This document shows positions 5,037 through 11,076 of a stretch of 11,076 bases of DNA, in pieces (position 1 is the first letter of the stretch; each line of letters opens with the position of its first letter). The translations under genes and the position numbers were made by a program. The notes under the pieces were generated by a model. The model saw only the letters and a list, made by a program, of their open reading frames with translations. It was not told the origin of the DNA and made no database searches. The DNA is from Candidatus Sumerlaeota bacterium (lineage in GTDB: Bacteria > CG03 > SLGR01), in the NCBI GenBank assembly GCA_007136585.1, contig SLGR01000182.1, positions 1 through 11,076 of the forward strand, given 5' to 3'.

Positions 5037-6302
5037 TCAGGGCCTCTCTATGAGTTTCCTTCCCTTCATATAAGAACTGAGAACCTCCGGGATCCTTATC
5101 CCGGCCTCCTGTGTCTGGAAGTTTTCAAGAAGGGCCGCAAATATCCTTCCTACAGCAAGTCCCGAGGAGTTAAGCGTATGGGCATATACCGTTGTAGAAT
5201 CCTCTCCTCTTGTCCTGGTCTCCATCCTCCGGGCCTGGAAATCCCCGCAGTTGGAGCAGCTCGAGACCTCTCTCCAGAGACCCTCACCCGGCATCCAGAC
5301 CTCAAGATCATAGGTCTTTGAAGCCGAGAACCCCATATCCGAACTCCCAAGGAGCAGAACCCTGTAAGGGAGTCCCAGGAGTTTAAGGACCTCCTCTGAT
5401 TCTCTCAAGAGGGTCAGGTGAGAATTTTCCGAGTCTTCAGGGGAAGTGATGTTAACCAGTTCAACCTTGCTGAACTGGTGATTCCGGATAAGTCCCCTCG
5501 TATCCTTTCCGTAAGATCCGGCCTCCCTGCGGAAACACGGAGTCAGGGCCGTGTACTTTAAAGGAAGATCATCGGGGTCTATTATACCCCCCCTGTGCAT
5601 ATTTGTCAGCGGAACTTCGGCCGTGGGTATGAGAAAAAGACCGTCGTCTTCGGTACCGTACATATCCTCCCTGAACTTGGGAAGCTGCCCTGTCCCTGTC
5701 ATTACCTCCTCCCTTACAAGAAAAGGGGGAATAATCTCGGTATATCCGTGTTTTTCGGTATGCAGGTCAAGCATAAAGGAGGCCAGGGCCCTCTCAAGGC
5801 GGCATCCGTCCCCTTTGAGCAGGGGAAACCTGGATCCGCTGAGTAAGGCAGCCTTTTCAAAATCAAGTATACCTAGCATCTCACCCAGCTCCCAGTGGGG
5901 GAGATATTCGAACCCGGGTTCCGGTACGGGACCGGAGTCCCTGATTACACTATTATCATACCCCAGGCCTTCGGCAGGGATATTGGGAACCCCCAGGAGC
6001 AGGGCATCAGACTTTTCCTTGAACTCTTTCGCCTCGCTGTCCAGTTCCTTTATCCTTAGTGAGATCTCTTTCATTGAACTTATCTTTTCAGAGGCGTCCC
6101 CTCCTTCTCTTTTAAGCAGGCCTATCTCATCCGAGACCTCGTTCCTGAGACGCTTGAGTTCTTCGGACTCACTCAGTACTCTGCGCCACCCGGAATCAAG
6201 GTTCGCAATCTCTTCTATCTCCGCGGAAAAATCGGCGCCGCGGCGCGAAAGAAGATTAATAACGCTCTTCCTGTCGTTTCTTATAAGGTTTATATCAAGC
6301 AC
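5037..6302 (-). CDS. serS: serine--tRNA ligase
   Basis: This cytoplasmic class II synthetase joins serine to tRNA-Ser through seryl-adenylate. With a GTG start at 6302 it has 421 residues, normal for bacterial SerRS. The GTG has a good AAAGGAG six bases upstream, and the protein then begins (M)LDINLIRND, as in other SerRS; a longer frame to 6389 exists but overlaps rtcB and adds no family sequence. A helical coiled-coil arm (about 28-103) that grips the long variable arm of tRNA-Ser is followed by the catalytic core. Core motifs are TAEVPLTN (227-234), motif 2 around CFRREAGSYGKDTRG (256-270), SSCSNCGDFQARR (347-359) and motif 3 GLAVGR (381-386). All key motifs are intact. It is the last gene of the gyrB-gyrA-archease-rtcB run, 20 bp after rtcB. 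Confidence 0.97.
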   Translation of the reverse strand: MLDINLIRNDRKSVINLLSRRGADFSAEIEEIANLDSGWRRVLSESEELKRLRNEVSDEIGLLKREGGDASEKISSMKEISLRIKELDSEAKEFKEKSDALLLGVPNIPAEGLGYDNSVIRDSGPVPEPGFEYLPHWELGEMLGILDFEKAALLSGSRFPLLKGDGCRLERALASFMLDLHTEKHGYTEIIPPFLVREEVMTGTGQLPKFREDMYGTEDDGLFLIPTAEVPLTNMHRGGIIDPDDLPLKYTALTPCFRREAGSYGKDTRGLIRNHQFSKVELVNITSPEDSENSHLTLLRESEEVLKLLGLPYRVLLLGSSDMGFSASKTYDLEVWMPGEGLWREVSSCSNCGDFQARRMETRTRGEDSTTVYAHTLNSSGLAVGRIFAALLENFQTQEAGIRIPEVLSSYMKGRKLIERP

Positions 6303-6322
6303 CAGCCGCTCCTTTGATTTTC

Positions 6323-7729
6323 TCAGCCCTTGATCACACCAAGGGGCACCATCTTTGCCACCGGGGCGGAAAGACCGGCTCCGCGGCATATATCAACTAC
6401 ACGAGAGACATCCTTGTATGCCTGAGGGGACTCCTCGGCCAGGGTCCTTGATCTTTTCGAGATCACATATATCCCCCGGCCCCCGAGACCTTGTCTCACC
6501 TCTTCGCCGTTTAATCTTCCCGCCGCCCTTTTCCTGGACCATTGACGCCCGGCCCCGTGACAGGTAGAACCGAAGGCCTCCGTCATTGAACTTTCGGTTC
6601 CTCTCATAAGGTAAGACGAGGTCCCCATTGTACCCGGTATTATAACAGGCTGTCCAGTACTTCTGTATTTTTCGGGAACCCCGGATGCGCCGGGACCGAA
6701 AGCGCGGGTAGCACCTTTCCTGTGCACAACCAGTTTCCTGCCGTGGTGTTCCTCAACTTTGCCCACATTATGGCAGAGATCATATATGAGTTCAACTTCT
6801 CCGGAATCTGTGATATATTCAAGAGCCTCCCGTATGCGGTAGGTTATGCACTGACGGTTGGCCCAGGCGTAATTGGCCGCGCATTTCATCGCGGAAAAAT
6901 ACCTGCGCCCTTCATCCGAACCAAACGGGGCGCAGGCAAGCTGCCGGTCGGTAAGTTCAATCGCGTACTTTGAGACAGCTGTTCTCATAACTCGAAGGTA
7001 ATCATCGCATATCTGGAACCCCAGACCCCTTGAACCGGTATGGATCATAACAACCATCTGACCTTCTTTTATACCGAATACCGCGGATGCTTCGGGGTCA
7101 TAGATATTCGTAACCTTCTGTATCTCTATAAAATGGTTACCCGCTCCCAGGGTTCCTAACTGGGCAGTTCCCCTTTCTACGGCTCTATCCGAAACATCCC
7201 CCGGAGAGCCCCCCTCCATACCCCCGTTTTCCTCGGCATACTCCAGATCCCTTCCGGTGCCCATACCCTTCTCGACAGCCCACCGGGCTCCTTTCCTGAG
7301 AACTTTCCGTACTTCGTTACGGGAGAGTTTCAGGGTTCCGGAGGAACCCACTCCCGACGGGACCGCATTATATATACGAACACATATCTTTTTTATTGAC
7401 TCTTTGTCAACATCGTCGGCTATAACCTCAGTACGGAGCAGCCTTACCCCGCAGTTTATATCATAACCGATCCCTCCCGGAGATATGATTCCTTCCCTCA
7501 TATCGAACGCAGCAACACCGCCTATGGGAAAACCATACCCGTAATGTATATCGGGCATACCCAGAGCCCTTCCTACGATACCGGGAAGTGTTGCCACATT
7601 GGCAACTTGAGAGGCGGCCCCTTCCTCTACTTCGGATATCATCCTGTCATCCGCGAAAATAAGCCCCTCTGTCCTCATCTTTCCTTCGCGGGGTATGATA
7701 TAACTGTAATCGCCTCTCTTCTTAAACAT
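6323..7729 (-). CDS. rtcB: RNA-splicing ligase RtcB
   Basis: This GTP- and Mn-dependent ligase joins 2',3'-cyclic-phosphate (or 3'-phosphate) RNA ends to 5'-OH ends. In archaea and animals it performs tRNA splicing; in bacteria it is linked to RNA repair. With the start at 7729 it has 468 residues. All active-site signatures are present: PDIHYGYGFPIGG (59-71), D90 and C93 of YDINCG, N198 and H199 of GAGNHF, H230 of HTGSRG, H320 of CHNVGK, and the guanylated histidine H391 in STCHGAGR. The C-terminus ends with the typical APVAKMVPLGVIKG. ATG 7729 is preferred because GGGGAGG lies just upstream and MFKKRGDYSYIIP fits the family start. An ATG at 7750, overlapping the archease stop as TAATG, would add seven residues. 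Its activator archease is directly upstream. Confidence 0.97.
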   Translation of the reverse strand: MFKKRGDYSYIIPREGKMRTEGLIFADDRMISEVEEGAASQVANVATLPGIVGRALGMPDIHYGYGFPIGGVAAFDMREGIISPGGIGYDINCGVRLLRTEVIADDVDKESIKKICVRIYNAVPSGVGSSGTLKLSRNEVRKVLRKGARWAVEKGMGTGRDLEYAEENGGMEGGSPGDVSDRAVERGTAQLGTLGAGNHFIEIQKVTNIYDPEASAVFGIKEGQMVVMIHTGSRGLGFQICDDYLRVMRTAVSKYAIELTDRQLACAPFGSDEGRRYFSAMKCAANYAWANRQCITYRIREALEYITDSGEVELIYDLCHNVGKVEEHHGRKLVVHRKGATRAFGPGASGVPEKYRSTGQPVIIPGTMGTSSYLMRGTESSMTEAFGSTCHGAGRQWSRKRAAGRLNGEEVRQGLGGRGIYVISKRSRTLAEESPQAYKDVSRVVDICRGAGLSAPVAKMVPLGVIKG

Positions 7730-7749
7730 CCTGCCTCCCCTTAACTCCA

Positions 7750-8157
7750 TTACAAGTCAAAAAAAATCGTCGCCTCCCACCTGCCATCAGTTTCCTTAAG
7801 ACTCAGGCGGTGCCAGGTGGCGGCTTTCACCTCATTCCTGAAATCTTCTTTCAGGGGAGAGCCCTCCAGGCAGGCCCTGAGGCTGCTTCCCTGCAAATCT
7901 ACGGAGACCCGGGACGGACCCCACCTCTCATGTGCCATAAGGTACAGTATCTCATTGAGGAAATCCGCCAGAAGATACTCCGCGGATTCTGCGGTAAGGC
8001 TGACGCTCCTTTTCTCCCCGGGCTGGGGGGTCTCTTCTGTCAGTAAGGTAAGAAGCCCCTTTGCGGCGGTCTCAAATACCTCCTCCCGCGACGGAGCGTA
8101 TATTTTAAGACCTGTATCGGCTGTATGTTCAAGAAACCTGTAACCCTTCCTCTTCAC
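7750..8157 (-). CDS. archease (RtcB activator)
   Basis: Archease is a small metal-binding protein that speeds guanylation and multiple turnover of RtcB, and the two genes are neighbours in many genomes, as here. The product has 135 residues. Family signatures are EHTADTG near the N-terminus (D14 a likely metal ligand), a central helix with LADFLNEIL (about 63-71), NEVKAATWH (about 108-116), and a C-terminal strand ending FFDL with a penultimate Asp (D134), which in studied archeases helps bind metal. The start is GTG 8157; a TGA lies in frame 24 nt upstream and no later start keeps the HTAD motif. No clear Shine-Dalgarno is visible, so translation may depend on ribosomes from gyrA, which ends 43 bp upstream. 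Its TAA overlaps the alternative ATG of rtcB. Confidence 0.93.
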   Translation of the reverse strand: MKRKGYRFLEHTADTGLKIYAPSREEVFETAAKGLLTLLTEETPQPGEKRSVSLTAESAEYLLADFLNEILYLMAHERWGPSRVSVDLQGSSLRACLEGSPLKEDFRNEVKAATWHRLSLKETDGRWEATIFFDL

Positions 8158-8200
8158 GGTATCTGCGGTTCAGAAAGGATAAAGAGAATAAAGAAGTTTA

Positions 8201-10657
8201 CTACTCCTCATCATCGATCATATCCTCCTTGGCTATCCTTGCCAGGGAGACAAGTTTATCTTCGGAATCAAGCTTCATCAGGCGAACCCCCTGTGTATTT
8301 CTCCCGATGGCGCGGATCTCCTTCACCTTCTGCCGGTTTATAATGCCGTTCTTGGTAATAAGCATTATATCGTCTTCCACATCAACCTTCTTGACCGCAA
8401 CCACAACCCCGTTCCTCTCGGAAGCCTTGATATTTATTACACCTTTGCCGCCGCGTTTCTGCATACGGTAGTTTTCAACCGGAGTTCGTTTCCCGTACCC
8501 GTTCTCGCAGGCTGTGAGAAGGCTGTCTGATTCGGTTATAATATCCATACCCACAACGAAATCGCCATCCTTGAGAGATATTCCCTTAACGCCCCGGGCG
8601 GTCCTGCCCATAGGCCTGACATCCTTCTCGCTGAACTTTATGGCCATTCCTTTTCTGGAAGATATTATTATATCGCTCTCGCCGTCTGTATCCTTCACCT
8701 CTATGAGGCTGTCCCCCTCGTCCAGGTTAACAGCTATTATCCCTCCCCGGCGGGGGCGGGAGTAATCTTTCAGAAGGCTCTTCTTTATGATCCCGTTGGC
8801 GGTGGCCATTATAAGGTACTTGTTGGCCTCTTCAAAATCCCGGACCGAGACCATCGCGGTTATCCTCTCGTCCTGATCTACATTAAGCAGATTGACTATG
8901 GCCTTGCCTTTGGCGTTACGGGCAGCCGGCGGGATATCATAGACCTTGAGCCAGTAGACCTTTCCGAGGTTGGTGAAAAAGAGCATATAGGCGTGGCTTG
9001 AGGTTATGAAAATATCCTCAAGAAAGTCCTCGTCCTTTGTCTCCATCCCCTTTATTCCGCGCCCCCCGCGCCGCTGGGCCCGGTAGGTGGTAAGGGGGAG
9101 CCTCTTTATATATCCGGCGTTGGACATGGTCACAACCATCTCCTCTTCTTTTATGAGGTCTTCCTTGCTTATATCACCCACGGCCTCGCCTATCTCCGTG
9201 CGCCTTGCCTCGCCATATGCCTTTGCAATCTCGGCAGTCTGTTTTCTTATTATATCCTCAACCATTTTGGGGTTTCTTAAAATAGCGCGGCAACGCTCTA
9301 TCTCTTTTATAAGGTCTTTGTACTCCTGCTCCAGCTTATCCCTTTCAAGGGAAGTAAGGCGGTGCAGACGCATATCAAGTATCGCGTCGCTCTGTTTTTT
9401 GGTAAGAGAGAACTTCTCCATAAGCTGACCGCAGGCATGATCCCGGTCCTTGCTGGCCCGGATTATCTTTATAACAGCGTCAAGGTTGTCAAGGGCCGTG
9501 CGAAGACCCTCAACTATATGAGCGCGTTCCTCGGCTTTCCTGAGATCGTAAAGGGTGCTCCTTCTTATTATCTCTTTCCTGTGTTCAAGGTAATAAAAAA
9601 GTATCTCTTTGAGGTTAAGTATACGGGGCTGATTATCTACCAGGGCAAGCATGGTCACCCCGAAAGTGGATTGCAGACCCGTGTGGTTGTAAAGCTGGTT
9701 TAACACAACCTCCGGGTTGGTATTCCGGGAAAGCTCTATCATTATCCGCATCCCGTCGCGGTCACTCTCATCCCTGAGGTCCGTGATCCCCTCTATCTTC
9801 TTATCCTTAACCAGTTTCGCTATCTGCTCTATTATGGTGGCTTTGTTTCCCTGGTACGGTATCTCGGTTACCACAAGGGCCGTCTTATTCTGTTTAAGCT
9901 GCTCTTCAAGGACCCTTGCCCTCAGTTTTACCGAACCCCGCCCTGTCCTGTAGGCCTGTTTTACGCTTCCCAATCCGCATATTATGGCCCCGGTGGGAAA
10001 ATCAGGAGCCTTTATATGCTCCATCAGCCCGTCAACTGTTATATCAGGATTATCTATAAGGGCTGTAAGTCCCCCGCAGACCTCGATTATGTTATGGGGG
10101 GGCATATTGGTTGCCATACCCACGGCGATACCCGAGGAACCGTTTACAAGTATGTTGGGCAGGTTGGAGGGAAGAACCAGGGGCTCCTCGAGGGATCCGT
10201 CAAAGTTAGGGGTAAAATCAACGGTATTCTTATTTATATCCCGAAGGAGCTCTTCGGATACCCGGGCCATCCTTATCTCGGTATACCTCATAGCTGCCGC
10301 GCTGTCCCCGTCTATTGATCCGTAGTTGCCCTGACCGTCAAGAAGCGGAGACCGCATTGAAAAATCCTGGACCATACGCACCATAGAGTTATAGACCGCC
10401 TGATCCCCGTGGGGGTGATATTTTCCCAGAACCTCACCTACCACCCTCGCGCATTTCCTGTAAGGCTTGTTATAGCTGAGCCCCATATCGTTCATCGCGT
10501 AGAGTATTCTACGGTGCACGGGTTTCAGCCCGTCCCTTACATCGGGTAGAGCCCTCCCTACGATAACGCTCATCGCGTAATCGATGTAGGAATCTTTCAT
10601 CTCATCCTGTATATCGCGATTCTCAAGTTTTTCTTTTATAATTTTTTCTTCTTCCAT
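8201..10657 (-). CDS. gyrA: DNA gyrase subunit A
   Basis: This 818-residue subunit cuts and rejoins DNA in the A2B2 gyrase that adds negative supercoils. The N-terminal breakage-reunion domain carries the catalytic tyrosine Y125 in [10 protein letters not shown] and the HPHGD segment (81-85). The C-terminal beta-pinwheel has the GyrA box QRRGGRG (528-534), marking it as gyrase, not topoisomerase IV, and a second copy-like QKRGGKG (733-739). It ends with a short acidic tail (DMIDDEE). In the quinolone region, residues matching E. coli Ser83 and Asp87 are Gln86 and Asn90. A strong GGAGGAG lies just before the ATG at 10657, and gyrB ends 34 bp upstream. The stop is a tandem TAG TAA. The gene is intact and the identification secure. 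Confidence 0.98.
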   Translation of the reverse strand: MEEEKIIKEKLENRDIQDEMKDSYIDYAMSVIVGRALPDVRDGLKPVHRRILYAMNDMGLSYNKPYRKCARVVGEVLGKYHPHGDQAVYNSMVRMVQDFSMRSPLLDGQGNYGSIDGDSAAAMRYTEIRMARVSEELLRDINKNTVDFTPNFDGSLEEPLVLPSNLPNILVNGSSGIAVGMATNMPPHNIIEVCGGLTALIDNPDITVDGLMEHIKAPDFPTGAIICGLGSVKQAYRTGRGSVKLRARVLEEQLKQNKTALVVTEIPYQGNKATIIEQIAKLVKDKKIEGITDLRDESDRDGMRIMIELSRNTNPEVVLNQLYNHTGLQSTFGVTMLALVDNQPRILNLKEILFYYLEHRKEIIRRSTLYDLRKAEERAHIVEGLRTALDNLDAVIKIIRASKDRDHACGQLMEKFSLTKKQSDAILDMRLHRLTSLERDKLEQEYKDLIKEIERCRAILRNPKMVEDIIRKQTAEIAKAYGEARRTEIGEAVGDISKEDLIKEEEMVVTMSNAGYIKRLPLTTYRAQRRGGRGIKGMETKDEDFLEDIFITSSHAYMLFFTNLGKVYWLKVYDIPPAARNAKGKAIVNLLNVDQDERITAMVSVRDFEEANKYLIMATANGIIKKSLLKDYSRPRRGGIIAVNLDEGDSLIEVKDTDGESDIIISSRKGMAIKFSEKDVRPMGRTARGVKGISLKDGDFVVGMDIITESDSLLTACENGYGKRTPVENYRMQKRGGKGVINIKASERNGVVVAVKKVDVEDDIMLITKNGIINRQKVKEIRAIGRNTQGVRLMKLDSEDKLVSLARIAKEDMIDDEE

Positions 10658-10691
10658 ATCTCTCCTCCGCAGAAGAATCTCCGTTTAACGG

Positions 10692-11076
10692 TTATACGTC
10701 CAGGTTCCTTACTTCGCGGGCGTGCTGCTGTATGAAGTTCCTCCTGGGCTCCACTTTATCTCCCATAAGCGTTGTAAATATCTTATCAGCCTCCACCGCA
10801 TCGTCCAGTTTAACTTTCAGGAGCTTCCGGGTACCGGGCTCCATAGTTGTTTCCCAGAGCTGAGAGGGGTTCATCTCTCCCAGACCCTTGTACCTCTGGA
10901 TACTCACCCCTTTCGATCCCTTCTTCTTTATCTTCTCAAGGACTTCAAAGAGGGTACCGGGTTCTTCGCCCCCGGAGTCATCCCAGCGCACGGTATACTC
11001 ACCGTCGTCTATTTTTATACCCATACCTGTCAGTTTTTCCCTTATACCGGTAAGCGGTTTGAGTTCCCAGAGGTCT
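10692..11076 (-). CDS. gyrB: DNA gyrase subunit B, C-terminal end (runs off the right edge)
   Basis: The last 127 codons of the gyrase ATPase subunit are present; the start lies beyond base 11076. The frame is open from the window edge, beginning [10 protein letters not shown]. It contains the conserved GyrB tail: [41 protein letters not shown], and the terminal NLDV followed by TAA. This is the region that contacts GyrA and completes the TOPRIM/tail domain; the GHKL ATPase site and TOPRIM acidic residues are not in the window. An ATG at 11022-11024 is internal, not a start. gyrA follows after 34 bp in the same direction, so the two are cotranscribed and made in matched amounts. The operon promoter is outside the window. 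Confidence 0.97.
   Translation of the reverse strand, partial: DLWELKPLTGIREKLTGMGIKIDDGEYTVRWDDSGGEEPGTLFEVLEKIKKKGSKGVSIQRYKGLGEMNPSQLWETTMEPGTRKLLKVKLDDAVEADKIFTTLMGDKVEPRRNFIQQHAREVRNLDV

Noticed and set aside
5551-6333. Plus-strand open frame of 260 codons opposite serS
   Set aside because: Ser/Arg/Pro-rich, low-complexity shadow of a securely identified gene on the other strand, with no ribosome site or known motif.

Overview
The window is a mostly housekeeping stretch of a bacterial chromosome. Nothing in it is phage, transposon or CRISPR. The protein sequences are bacterial: DnaX, SerS and GyrA/GyrB with a gyrase-type C-terminal domain. A lipoprotein with a type II signal peptide suggests a Gram-negative-style envelope. 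The coding sequences use ATA for Ile and AGG for Arg very freely, and all three tRNA genes encode their CCA ends. Together this suggests an uncultured Gram-negative lineage. Something like Omnitrophota or another PVC-related or candidate phylum is a guess I cannot confirm from sequence alone.

Layout from left to right. (1) Bases 1-1121 form a minus-strand block read right to left: tRNA-Ser(GCU), tRNA-Ala(CGC), a small zinc-ribbon/DUF2007 protein, then the N-terminal third of dnaX. The last two overlap as TGATG. A good sigma-70-like promoter with a palindrome over its -35 sits just upstream of tRNA-Ser. (2) Bases 1122-2871 are on the plus strand: a promoter with A-tracts, a small acidic lipoprotein of unknown function, and a two-TM potassium channel with an RCK domain. 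(3) A lone minus-strand tRNA-Ser(CGA) lies at 2924-3013, followed by an AT-rich spacer. (4) A plus-strand multi-TM GT-C/family 39-like glycosyltransferase lies at 3247-5022. (5) Bases 5037-11076 form a tight minus-strand run: gyrB (C-terminal end only), gyrA, archease, rtcB, serS.

Functionally, the right-hand run combines DNA supercoiling (GyrAB), RNA ligation (RtcB with its activator archease) and tRNA-Ser charging (SerS). Two of the three tRNA genes in the window are SerS substrates. The left-hand block joins tRNA genes to the clamp-loader gene dnaX. The plus-strand genes between them (lipoprotein, K+ channel, glycosyltransferase) look like separate envelope or ion-homeostasis genes placed between two housekeeping blocks.

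I do not see a clearly new multi-gene system. The points most worth a second look are the gyrB-gyrA-archease-rtcB-serS arrangement, the GyrA quinolone-region residues Gln86 and Asn90, the DUF2007 protein coupled to dnaX, the palindrome over the tRNA promoter, and the orphan lipoprotein.
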